Under the pieces are notes generated by a model that worked only from the letters and a program-made list of their open reading frames with translations, made no database searches and was not told the DNA's origin. Of a stretch of DNA of 24,498 bases, positions 8,071-15,591 are shown piece after piece. The translations under genes were made by a program, and so were the position numbers. The DNA is from DASWUZ01 sp036401395 (lineage in GTDB: Bacteria; Acidobacteriota; Terriglobia; Terriglobales; Acidobacteriaceae). Position 1 is the stretch's first letter. Each line of letters begins with the position of its first letter. Where the stretch lies: NCBI GenBank assembly GCA_036401395.1, contig DASWUZ010000132.1:1-24498 (forward strand), in the 5' to 3' direction.

Positions 8071-9540
8071 TCAGATGCTTTTGAGAGGAGGTCCATCCCA
8101 GAGGGCCGGTTCGGCAGGCGTACCCATCATCTGACGAATGTACCGCCTGGAATCGAACTTCTTTCCCGTCGAGGCTGCCGACATGTAACGGACCGTGCCG
8201 AAGATAGGCCGGTCAAACCAGGGGCGATCATGCTTGCCTGCAATCGCCCAGGCAATTCCGGCGTAGCCGTTGGGATCGCGGCCATCCACGAAATATTTAT
8301 CGTTCAAGGTCACGGCGTACTGGTATCCCACGGCGGGCGTCGGCGACCACTCGAGTATCTTCTTCGCCCAGTACATGCGCATGTGGTTGTGCATCCAGCC
8401 GAATTTGTTCATCTGCATCTGAGCCGCGTTCCACAGCTCGTCGTAGGTCTCGGCACGCTCCAACTGCTCGAGCGAATAGATCGGGTCGCGCTTGTCCCGT
8501 GCATGCTCTAGCAACGTCTTCTGCGCCCAAGGCTCCGCGCATTCAATAGTGTCGTAGTTCGGGTCATACTTAACGAAGTTGACTGCGAGCTCGCGCCACG
8601 CGATTAGTTCGTTAAGGAAGCTGTCGCGCGCGGCCTGAGATACCTTGCCTTCCTTAAAGGCGTCTTCGACGGCGAGCGCAATGGTAAGCGGACTGATGTG
8701 TCCATAGTGAAGGTAAGGTGAGAGGCGGCTGGTCCCATCGGTCTCCGGTTTATTGCGCTGGATGACGTAGTCCGCAAGTCCCTGGCCCACAAACTTCTTG
8801 AGCCGGCGCAGAGCGGCGTGGGTCCCGCCATGAAAGGCATCTACCGGCTTGACTGTGCGGTCGAGCTTTGTCCATCCCTCGGTCACGTCGCCATTGACGG
8901 GAAATGATTCGAGGGCGGCGGGTCGTTCCCAATCCTTGTCAGCTTTTAGGACGGGCGTGGGAACAAGATACTTCGGCAGCTCGGCATAGAGCTTTGGCTT
9001 GAAATGCTGCAGCGCAAAAAATCGACGGGGGAACAGGGCTGATGGGACGATCACGTCCGCGTCGACTGTCCAGAATGGAATATTGAGGCGGTGCGCGAGC
9101 ACTTTGCGCCAGCGCTCGGGTTCACGGCAGTGGTTCTCGTCACCGATGACCATGGCCGCGCTGACTTCCTCGAGGAAGCGCTCCAGCACGTTGGCGGGTG
9201 GCCGGCGGAGAACGAAGCCGACGTTCCGCTCCTGCAGGTCCTCTTCAATGTCGGAGAAGCCTTCCTGAAGGAAGATGTAGTGACGGAGGTTCGCGCCGGG
9301 GTAATTGGAAATGGCTGAGAAGAAGGCGACCACCGGCAGGCCAAGCTCGTTGCCCAGGCGGATTGCCAGATCGAGCGCGGGATTATCAAGGGCGCGCTGT
9401 GCATGTTGCATCCAGTAGACGACGCACTTCCCGGATGCGAGCGGCAGACCGGCCCGGCGTACCGCGACGCGGGGGTTGGACAGGAGAGAGGCGAGCGACT
9501 CGGGCAGTTCCTCGGAAGGCTTCTCGACAACAGGAGGCAT
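8071..9540 (-). CDS. phr: Class II deoxyribodipyrimidine (CPD) photolyase
   Basis: 489-residue flavoenzyme that repairs UV-induced cyclobutane pyrimidine dimers with FADH- and blue light (EC 4.1.99.3), in the cytoplasm on DNA. Residues ~37-170 form the photolyase alpha/beta N-terminal domain. The C-terminal FAD domain has class II hallmarks: SPYLHYGHISPL, ELIAWREL, then WMHNHMRMYWAKKILEW starting at Trp382, and NDKYFVDGRDPNGY near 412-425, followed by GKHDRPW. The clustered Trp residues match the electron-transfer chain of class II enzymes. Length is normal for the class. ATG at 9540 is the only good start; a partial TAGGG lies just upstream. A -10-like GATAAT (9559-9564, minus strand) sits about 20 bases upstream without a convincing -35. 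Monocistronic by appearance: 187 bp to the gene downstream and 125 bp to the one upstream. Confidence 0.97.
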   Translation of the reverse strand: MPPVVEKPSEELPESLASLLSNPRVAVRRAGLPLASGKCVVYWMQHAQRALDNPALDLAIRLGNELGLPVVAFFSAISNYPGANLRHYIFLQEGFSDIEEDLQERNVGFVLRRPPANVLERFLEEVSAAMVIGDENHCREPERWRKVLAHRLNIPFWTVDADVIVPSALFPRRFFALQHFKPKLYAELPKYLVPTPVLKADKDWERPAALESFPVNGDVTEGWTKLDRTVKPVDAFHGGTHAALRRLKKFVGQGLADYVIQRNKPETDGTSRLSPYLHYGHISPLTIALAVEDAFKEGKVSQAARDSFLNELIAWRELAVNFVKYDPNYDTIECAEPWAQKTLLEHARDKRDPIYSLEQLERAETYDELWNAAQMQMNKFGWMHNHMRMYWAKKILEWSPTPAVGYQYAVTLNDKYFVDGRDPNGYAGIAWAIAGKHDRPWFDRPIFGTVRYMSAASTGKKFDSRRYIRQMMGTPAEPALWDGPPLKSI

Positions 9541-9558
9541 AGGCCCTAACAGGATGGC

Positions 9559-9564
9559 ATTATC
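9559..9564 (-). promoter_or_regulatory. Possible -10 of the photolyase gene
   Basis: GATAAT on the minus strand, five of six to the -10 consensus, 18 bases upstream of the photolyase ATG, which would give a very short leader. The sequence 17 bp further upstream (CCAACA) is a poor -35, so an alternative sigma factor, an activator, or chance are all possible. Confidence 0.25.
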
Positions 9565-9665
9565 TCGTCCTAAGTATCCAGTGTTGGCATAAGGGATTCT
9601 TTGCGTGCTTCACGCGATCACTGAAAGGGAGATTAGATTCTGTGAGAGGAAACTCCGAGGCGGCT

Positions 9666-10904
9666 TTACTTACCGAACAGGCGGGAGAAGAACCTTCCTA
9701 TGCGGTAAAAGAGGTTGTTGGAGGGGGTTGTCGGCTTCTGCTCGGGCACGGCGGGATTATCCGGCGCAGAGGTGGGGCGCGTGTCGGGCGCCGGTGAAAC
9801 GGAAGCAACCTGAGCGGCTGAATTGGCGGTCGCCGGCGGACTGCTCTCCTTTGCGGTGGTTGCACTGGTCTCAGGGAGGTTGTGAGGCTGGTTGTTGGAT
9901 ATGGCGGTGGCGGCGGCATCGGTGGATGGCGAGACGTCGCTGGCCTCTACCCGGGCATTCGTGGGGACGGGCGGCGGAGCAGCTCCGTTATAAGTCAGAG
10001 GCACGGTGACCTGAGTCTGGGTCTCCCCCGGCGCAGCCCCTGCCTGCGATGCCGGCGGTGGGACCGGGGCCAGCCCTTCGCTCTCGGCCAAGGGGAAAGG
10101 GGCAGATTTGGCGTTCGGGCTATTCCCGGCAGAGGCCACAGAGAGGGCCGGAGCGGGGCAGCCGCAAGGCTCCGGCTCATGGTCCACCACCTCATGCAGG
10201 CTGCCGTGCTCAAAGAGCACCCGCTGGTTGGGCTGGACGCGGTAAACCCCTTCCTCCAACTGGCTGCTGACGGTGAGATAGGGCGCGTGGTCGCCACGGT
10301 TTTCAACGCAGGTGTCACCCTGCGGGCTTACGCGAACGTGGACATCGGCCAGTCCCGGGCCTGAGATCAGGATGCGGAAGTCGGGGGTCATCAGCACGTC
10401 GGAATATTTTCCGGTCGCGAAATTTGCCTCTAGCGCTCCACGATCAAGGGCTATCATCACAGCGCCGGTCGCCTGGGGTTGCGGCTTTGGTTGAACGCGT
10501 GTTCCGGGTTGCGCTGAAGGGCCCTGACCGGCGAGGGAGGCTGGCGCTACCGGCATGGCTGAGGCGGGCGGCGGAGCCGGAGCAGACCGGTCGCGCGACA
10601 GATGCACCGTTGTAGTCGCGCACACCCGAAGCTCTCCTTTGCCGGGCAGGAAAACGCTTGCCGTCCTGTTCCCTGCCGTAACGCTGCCGCTGCTGCCGAT
10701 GATGGCGTTACCGTTGCTGACCTCGACGGCGCCCGCAACCTTGACACCGCCGTCTTTGGCGTTATCGACGGGCACGAGGGCCAGTGGAGGCTGTGCCACG
10801 CCTGCTGTACAGCCGAGCAGAAGCGCGCCTACAACGAGGCCAAAATTATTTGTTAAAGAAAGAGTTCTCCAACAGGCTCGATGCCCCATCACATGACGGC
10901 CCAT
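9666..10904 (-). CDS. Exported FecR-like protein of unknown function
   Basis: 412-residue exported protein when started at ATG 10904. An N-terminal hydrophobic segment (~21-38) ends LLLGCTAGVAQ, which could be a lipobox (Cys after LLG) or an ordinary cleavage after VAQ. Residues ~50-105 (GNRTASVFLPGKGELRVC and flanks) resemble the FecR beta domain that reads as a 'ground state' barrel. A Pro/Ala/Gln-rich linker follows, then a second beta region ~145-245 with scattered Cys, ending in EPCGCP; the rest is low-complexity Pro/Ala/Ser/Thr, closing with an amphipathic NLFYRIGRFFSRLFGK tail. Its ATG overlaps the TGA of trpG (TGATG), so translational coupling is likely; a GTG one codon earlier and an ATG further on are alternative starts. 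The FecR resemblance is by eye and no partner sigma factor or receptor is nearby. Confidence 0.75.
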   Translation of the reverse strand: MGRHVMGHRACWRTLSLTNNFGLVVGALLLGCTAGVAQPPLALVPVDNAKDGGVKVAGAVEVSNGNAIIGSSGSVTAGNRTASVFLPGKGELRVCATTTVHLSRDRSAPAPPPASAMPVAPASLAGQGPSAQPGTRVQPKPQPQATGAVMIALDRGALEANFATGKYSDVLMTPDFRILISGPGLADVHVRVSPQGDTCVENRGDHAPYLTVSSQLEEGVYRVQPNQRVLFEHGSLHEVVDHEPEPCGCPAPALSVASAGNSPNAKSAPFPLAESEGLAPVPPPASQAGAAPGETQTQVTVPLTYNGAAPPPVPTNARVEASDVSPSTDAAATAISNNQPHNLPETSATTAKESSPPATANSAAQVASVSPAPDTRPTSAPDNPAVPEQKPTTPSNNLFYRIGRFFSRLFGK

Positions 10905-11479
10905 CACAAGCCCAGGAAGTTCTGAATCATGTGCTTGCCGTAGGTGGTGAGCACGCTCTCCGGATGGAACTGCACGCCCTCGACGGGAAATCGTCTATGG
11001 CGGAGGCCCATGATGATCGACTCGCCGTCCGGCGAAATGGTCCGGGCCGAAACTTCAAGCTCTGTCGGCAGACCGTCCTCTTCGACGATCAGCGAGTGAT
11101 AGCGGGTGCAAACCATCGGGCTCTCGATTCCGGCGAAAATAGTGCGGCGGTCGTGATCTACGCTGCTCGTCTTACCATGCATCAGCTTTGGCGCCCGGAT
11201 CACGTTGCCTCCAAACGCCGCGCCGATGGCCTGGTGGCCCAGGCATACTCCGAGTATCGGCAGCTTGCCGGCGAAATGCTGGATGAGGTCAATGCTGATG
11301 CCGGCCTCCTGCGGCGTGCACGGGCCCGGGGACAGCAGAATGCGCTCCGGCCTAAGCGCCGCCACCTCTTCGACAGTGATCTCGTCATTGCGGCGAATCA
11401 CCATCTCAGCGCCAGCCTCGCCCATGTATTGGACAAGGTTGTAGGTGAAGGAGTCGTAGTTGTCGAGAACAAACACCAT
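10904..11479 (-). CDS. trpG/pabA: Anthranilate/aminodeoxychorismate synthase glutaminase subunit
   Basis: 191-residue class I glutamine amidotransferase that supplies ammonia from glutamine to the chorismate-converting partner (TrpE or PabB) for tryptophan or folate synthesis. MVFVLDNYDSFTYNLVQY at the N-terminus, LLSPGPCTP, and the triad Cys79 (GVCLGHQ), His172 and Glu174 (QFHPES) are all intact. A longer frame runs to 11602, but the family's N-terminus begins at the ATG at 11479, so I start there; no strong Shine-Dalgarno is visible. There is no trpE, trpD or pabB beside it. Instead its stop overlaps the start of a FecR-like gene, and upstream it is divergent from an NmrA-type gene across 153 bp. 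TrpG and PabA cannot be told apart from sequence alone. Confidence 0.96.
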   Translation of the reverse strand: MVFVLDNYDSFTYNLVQYMGEAGAEMVIRRNDEITVEEVAALRPERILLSPGPCTPQEAGISIDLIQHFAGKLPILGVCLGHQAIGAAFGGNVIRAPKLMHGKTSSVDHDRRTIFAGIESPMVCTRYHSLIVEEDGLPTELEVSARTISPDGESIIMGLRHRRFPVEGVQFHPESVLTTYGKHMIQNFLGL

Positions 11480-11517
11480 GGCAATACCGCCAGTGTATCG
11501 TGCAAGTGGGGTTGCGA

Positions 11518-11550
11518 AGGGAAGGCATGTTGCGCAGGTTCGCTTTCCCT
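11518..11550. other. Inverted repeat in the trpG / NmrA-type divergent spacer
   Basis: AGGGAAGGC (518-526 of this thousand) pairs with GCTTTCCCT (542-550) over nine positions with one G-T pair, around a 15-base centre. It lies about 40 bp upstream of trpG and 83 bp upstream of the NmrA-type gene, so it could be an operator for either, or a leader hairpin on the plus strand. Confidence 0.35.
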
Positions 11551-11632
11551 CAAGGAGAGGTTTCACTCTAAACTCCTGCCAAGCCTTCCTTGCAGTTTCC
11601 ACAAAAAGAGCATTTCGGAAAAAGGATCGATC

Positions 11633-12400
11633 ATGAAAATTGTAGTTGTAGGAGGTACAGGTCTCATTGGTTCAAAGCTTGTATCTATACTCTCGGAACA
11701 AGGCCATGAAGCCGTGCCTGCCTCACCTCACACGGGCATCAATACAGTGACCGGTGACGGCCTCGCAGCAGTGCTGACGGACGCGCAGGTAATCGTGGAT
11801 GTATCCAACTCACCTTCGTTTGAAGACCAGGCCGTCATGGACTTCTTCACCGCTTCGACGACGAACCTTTTGCACTATGGAGCGAAAGCAGGAGTCCGTC
11901 ACCTTGTCGCATTGTCGGTGGCTGGTGCGCAGAAGCTGCCGGATAGTGGTTACCTCCGTGCCAAGGTCGCGCAGGAAAATATCATCGTAAAGGGAAACGG
12001 CGCGGAGACGCTGCCGTACTCGATCGTCCACGCGACCCAGTTTTTCGAGTTTTGGAAGGCGATCGCGGACCTGTCAACACAAGGAGGGCGGATCCACCTC
12101 GCTCCGGTTTTCGTCCAGCCTATGGCAGCGGGCGAAGTCGCGAAGGCGGTCGCCCGGGTCTCTCTGGGAGCTCCCGTCAATCGCATTGTCGAGTTCGCCG
12201 GCCCAGATAGGTTCCGTTTCGACGAATTTATTCGTCGCGGCCTGAAAGCGACCGGCGATTCTCGCGAAGTTGTCGCCGATCCGAATGCTCTGTACTTCGG
12301 CGGCCGCCTTAGCGAAAACAGCCTCGTTCCTGCGGCGGATGCAGAACTCGGCGAGGTCCGCTTCGATGATTGGCTAGTTCATGACGACCTGAAGGAGTAA
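11633..12400 (+). CDS. NmrA/atypical SDR NAD(P)-binding protein
   Basis: 255-residue Rossmann-fold protein, probably an NAD(P)-dependent oxidoreductase or redox sensor of the NmrA/atypical SDR type. GGTGLIG at 7-13 is the dinucleotide-binding glycine motif; Ser95 (LVALSVAG) and Tyr107-x3-Lys111 (YLRAK) occupy the usual SDR active-site positions; HATQFFEFW near 130-140 is typical of the subfamily. The open frame extends upstream to 10784, but that part runs antisense through trpG. ATG 11633 is preceded by AAGGA (622-626) at six bases and starts exactly at the Rossmann motif. It stands alone, divergent from trpG. Substrate unknown. Confidence 0.9.
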   Translation: MKIVVVGGTGLIGSKLVSILSEQGHEAVPASPHTGINTVTGDGLAAVLTDAQVIVDVSNSPSFEDQAVMDFFTASTTNLLHYGAKAGVRHLVALSVAGAQKLPDSGYLRAKVAQENIIVKGNGAETLPYSIVHATQFFEFWKAIADLSTQGGRIHLAPVFVQPMAAGEVAKAVARVSLGAPVNRIVEFAGPDRFRFDEFIRRGLKATGDSREVVADPNALYFGGRLSENSLVPAADAELGEVRFDDWLVHDDLKE

Positions 12401-12505
12401 TAGAAGGGATATTAAGTTGAGAGTTTTTGTGAGCAACGATGCGGCCATAGATGAAGGCGCACAAGGCAACACTATGGATTGGTTGCGCCAAAATCTGAGT
12501 ATGAA

Positions 12506-12811
12506 ATGACTCTGAAGATTTTCCCCGCTCTTCCCATCGCCTCGGGGTCGCTCAGGAAAGCTCTCGGGTTATCGCTTTTGATCTGCATCTGTCTGCTCGC
12601 GCCGGCCCCTGGTGCGCTCGCCGCGAGTTATTACGTTAGCGGTACGGGCAGGGACGGTCATGATGGGTTTCGGGGCAAGGTGGATCTGAGTTTGGCGTCC
12701 GGTAGCCCAGGCCTGGATTCAGGGGAGGCAGGCGCTGCGCCGATCATTGACTATGCGGGTAAACGGCGACCGGTCGGCGAGAAGGCCGATCGCGGAGCTT
12801 ATCAATACTAG
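12506..12811 (+). pseudogene. Remnant of a secreted right-handed beta-helix protein, centre deleted
   Basis: A 101-codon open frame. Residues 1-40 form a good signal peptide (positive start, a Leu/Ile/Cys-rich core, ALA cleavage). Next comes SYYVSGTGRDGHDG, the usual first mature strand of exported parallel beta-helix proteins of the pectate-lyase-like type. It then jumps to LASGSPGLDSGEAG, DYAGKRRPVGEKADRGAYQY, the usual last ~40 residues of the choice-of-anchor-Q end of the same proteins. Several hundred residues of helix coils expected between them are absent. The frame is intact, so a mini-protein could still be secreted. ATG 12506 has only a weak GAG upstream; TTG 12479 is an in-frame alternative. 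It is followed directly by repeat-rich DNA. Could instead be a small functional paralogue. Confidence 0.6.
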
Positions 12812-12847
12812 CTGGGTATTGGCGGGAAGCGGGTGTCGGCTGGAGTA

Positions 12848-12866
12848 GGACGGGATGGAGCCGTCC
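12848..12866 (+). terminator. Possible hairpin downstream of the beta-helix remnant
   Basis: GGACGG (848-853) and CCGTCC (861-866) form a 6-bp GC-rich stem with a 7-base loop, 37 bases after the stop of the remnant gene. There is no T-run, so it is at best a weak terminator. Confidence 0.25.
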
Positions 12867-12881
12867 CCGTATCAGGCAACC

Positions 12882-13001
12882 GCAGGTCCTTCGCTTCGCT
12901 CAGGATGACCGGATTTGTTGACGAATCGATGATGACCGGGCTTTTGACGAATGGCCGGTTGCCGTCATCCTTTCCTTCGCATGGCTCAGGGTCAGGATGA
13001 C
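12882..13001. repeat. REP-like intergenic repeat cluster
   Basis: Copy 1 (12882-12909) contains GGTCCTTCGCTTCGCTCAGG followed by ATGAC, a motif type scattered between genes in many Acidobacteriota. Copy 2 (12964-13001) begins GTCATCCT, contains a diverged TTCGCATGGCTCAGG, and ends AGGATGAC, so its ends form an 8-bp inverted repeat. Between them is an imperfect tandem direct repeat of period 26-27: GATGACCGG at 904 and 931, TTGACGAAT at 918 and 944. The cluster sits between converging gene ends. Family assignment is from memory; genome copy number is unknown. Confidence 0.6.
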
Positions 13002-13057
13002 TGGAGCAGATCATCGCCCTTCGCATTGAGGCTATTCGGCTGAGGTCATCTTTGGTG

Positions 13058-15283
13058 CTACTCGACTTTGAGGGCGCGGGTGGATTGGGCCACCAACTGG
13101 CCCTGCTCCGCGGTTACGCGGATGTCGTACTGGCCGGGCTCCGGCGTCAACTGCAGGAGCACTGGGATGGAGCCGTCAGCCTGTGCTTTGGGCAGGGCGA
13201 AGGGCTTACTGGCGACTTCCTTGCCGCCCTGATAGAGGTGCAGCGTGATCCTGGGTTCGTCGGCTGCGGTCTTGGCGGGGTAAACGACGAAGTAGAGAGC
13301 CAGAGGCTTGCCGGAGGCGACCGACTCGGCGAGGGTCGGGGTGATGCGACCGGCACCAAGCTCGAAGGGGTTATAGGGGTTCCGCGGGCCTGAGATTGGA
13401 TCCATGCGGCGAACCAGTTCCAGCGAGCTGAGCCCGAGATCGCCCGGATCTACCATTACGGTGGTGCGGGTGACGGTGGTCTTGTTGGCCAGTTCGTCGG
13501 TGACTGCGGCGTCAACTACATATTGTCCGCGGGGCAGGTCTACCGGCTCGGCGTAGAGTATGCGGTCTTTGACGAGCTGAGACGCGTCGGCGGTCGGCAC
13601 TTCGCGAGTGAGGTCGCGGCTGACTTTGCCTACGATCTGGCCCTTATCGTTGTGAATGAGTGCGACGACTGCTGCGCGTATTGAGGACTTGCCGGTCTTA
13701 GGATTGGAGATAATCCTGAGCCCGGATATTGGGACTTCAAAGGCCATCTCGCACTGCACTCCGTCTGACTGCGGGCCGAACTCAATCAGCGACGCGGAGT
13801 ATGGGAACGCTACCGGAGGAGATGGATAAGCATTGATGGCGTTGAGGGCGGCAAGTTCAAAAGGCTGCAATGGCTCGCCGTTCAGCTCGGGGACGGCGTA
13901 GTAGCCTTTGCGTGTCTGAATGCTAACTTTAGGTCTCGCGACCTTGACTTCGATCTTGCGAAAATGCCCGTCATAGACCGTGGAGGAGGGCCGATAAGCC
14001 AGCTCGTAATGGGTGCGGATGTCTTCCATGACGTGCTGCATCGGCTCGGCGATCTGGTTGGTGTTCGTGACTGCAAAGCCACCCGTAGCTTCGGCGAGCT
14101 CTCGCATTGCACCTTGATCGCTGCCCAGGGCGGTCAGTTGCATATCATCGTCTTCGTGGTGGGACACGGCGGGACTGATTGCGGACACCAAGCTGTCGGA
14201 CCCTACCCGCTCAAGATCGGAGAGGCTCTTCATCATGGGATCTTCAGTGGATAAACCGCGTGTATCGATGGTGTAAAAAGTGACTCCTGAACGGTTGGCG
14301 TAGCCGATAAGATTGTCCACGACTTCTCTGCGATTGACCGGAAATGCGATGCCGTCGGCGAGATAGAGGACGACCTTGCGGCCGGGCAGCTTTTCCTGGC
14401 TGCGGACCAAGGCGTGGAGCGAGTCCATAGCATCCATGCCGTTGACTTCGCTACCGAGGAAGCGCATGCCGGTCTCAAAGTGTGCCTGGGTAATCAGTGC
14501 ATTGCCGAGGCTGACTGACGCGTCCTGGGCCGCAGCATTCCGAGCAAACAGTGGGCTGTTTACTATTCCGGCCACGAGGCTTTCACGGGTTGTGGTACCC
14601 GATGTTCCGGTGGGCGAAGCGGTGACCGACGTATCGGCCGCGATGTCCGTCGTCGCCTCCACGGACGAGAGGACGCCGCTGGCGATTGCCGCCTGCATGT
14701 TTATTCCGTCTTTGGTGTACATGCCGCGAGTGGCATCGTTGACGGCCTTTTCAAGCGAGGCCTTGTCGCTGGTGTAGGCACGAACCAGGTTCAGATTGAG
14801 GTCGAGCCTATAGATGGTGACGTAGGTGTTGGGCAGGTTGTCGCTCTTGAGAAATTCCAGGACGGCGCGGCGCGCGAAGTCGAGGTTCAGCGGAGCGATC
14901 TGCGCGAAGACCACGGAGACGAAGTTTACCTGTCGCAGCGTATTCAGCGAGGGCGCGCTGTCCGGGGAGCCGCTGGCGACTTTCGCGGCGCGGCTCTGCT
15001 CCTCTTGAAGCTGTTGTTCGCCCTGGATATTTCGAAACACCTTGACCTTTTGCGGCACGCCGTCTTCAAAGAGCTGAACATCATCGGGCTGCAGGTCCGT
15101 GACGAGGTGATGGTTCTTGTCGCGAACAATCAGGTCAACCACTACTTCTGTGGTGGTGGCGTGGATGACGGTGGGGCGATCGGCGTCGGCTACCGGCGCC
15201 TGGGCAAGAAGGGAGCCTGAAAACGACAAGCTCAGGGGGAACAGGAAGCTGATGGAACCGGCGAGCAATGGACGGATACGCAA
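13058..15283 (-). CDS. Secreted VWFA-related protein (Acidobacteria type)
   Basis: Exported protein of about 741 residues. The signal peptide (core ~9-30, cleavage near LLAQA) leads to the typical opening TTTEVVVDLIVRDKN, VTDLQPDDVQLFEDG, common in the VWFA-related family of Acidobacteriota. The von Willebrand A-like domain spans ~120-420 and includes GRKVVLYLADG near 304-314 and VTFYTIDTRGL. The usual MIDAS DxSxS after the first strand is not seen; FAQIAP stands there. The second half is beta-rich (~430-744) and ends in an Ig-like module. The frame can open with GTG at 15292, but the GAGGTG that includes that codon sits ideally before TTG 15283, so I take the latter. Likely a periplasmic or secreted binding protein; partner unknown. 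Convergent with the beta-helix remnant, divergent from the GH2 gene. Confidence 0.9.
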   Translation of the reverse strand: MRIRPLLAGSISFLFPLSLSFSGSLLAQAPVADADRPTVIHATTTEVVVDLIVRDKNHHLVTDLQPDDVQLFEDGVPQKVKVFRNIQGEQQLQEEQSRAAKVASGSPDSAPSLNTLRQVNFVSVVFAQIAPLNLDFARRAVLEFLKSDNLPNTYVTIYRLDLNLNLVRAYTSDKASLEKAVNDATRGMYTKDGINMQAAIASGVLSSVEATTDIAADTSVTASPTGTSGTTTRESLVAGIVNSPLFARNAAAQDASVSLGNALITQAHFETGMRFLGSEVNGMDAMDSLHALVRSQEKLPGRKVVLYLADGIAFPVNRREVVDNLIGYANRSGVTFYTIDTRGLSTEDPMMKSLSDLERVGSDSLVSAISPAVSHHEDDDMQLTALGSDQGAMRELAEATGGFAVTNTNQIAEPMQHVMEDIRTHYELAYRPSSTVYDGHFRKIEVKVARPKVSIQTRKGYYAVPELNGEPLQPFELAALNAINAYPSPPVAFPYSASLIEFGPQSDGVQCEMAFEVPISGLRIISNPKTGKSSIRAAVVALIHNDKGQIVGKVSRDLTREVPTADASQLVKDRILYAEPVDLPRGQYVVDAAVTDELANKTTVTRTTVMVDPGDLGLSSLELVRRMDPISGPRNPYNPFELGAGRITPTLAESVASGKPLALYFVVYPAKTAADEPRITLHLYQGGKEVASKPFALPKAQADGSIPVLLQLTPEPGQYDIRVTAEQGQLVAQSTRALKVE

Positions 15284-15591
15284 GGGGGACACCTCGGTGA
15301 TCAGAGCCTACACCCGCGACGTGAGGACTGGCCACAGGTTAGCAACTGGGCTTTGACTGCGGCAAAGGTATGTGTTGCCCTGTGCAAGGCGTGAGGGTCG
15401 GCCGGGGCCCGGGATGACCCCAACGAAGCTGGTTCACGACGGGCTTACGTTCTGCTTAAGGCACCTCTTCAGCAGTAATGACATGCCTTGGGTTTTGGGG
15501 GTGAGCGAGCACGGAATCGCCGGTTTCAGCTTTACGGTTATAGTTCTGACTGGTTACTTTGGTGGATGCAATTTCCGTTCGAGGTCGATTC
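15284..15591. other. Divergent promoter region between VWFA and GH2 genes
   Basis: About 300 bases without a gene of their own. Holds the ribosome binding site of the VWFA gene at the left, and on the right GAGGT (15581-15585) for the GH2 gene. A -10-like TATAGT at 15539-15544 faces the GH2 gene about 50 bases before its start, without a convincing -35. No large repeat or RNA gene was seen. Confidence 0.45.

Noticed and set aside
10784..12400. One long 538-codon plus-strand frame
   Set aside because: Only the part from ATG 11633 is homologous to anything I recognise; the first 283 codons run antisense through trpG and the FecR-like gene.
12852..13177. The 14-mer GGGATGGAGCCGTC occurs at 12852 and 13164
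   Set aside because: The second copy is inside the VWFA coding sequence with unrelated flanks; I see no larger shared unit, so it is likely coincidence or a tiny gene fragment.
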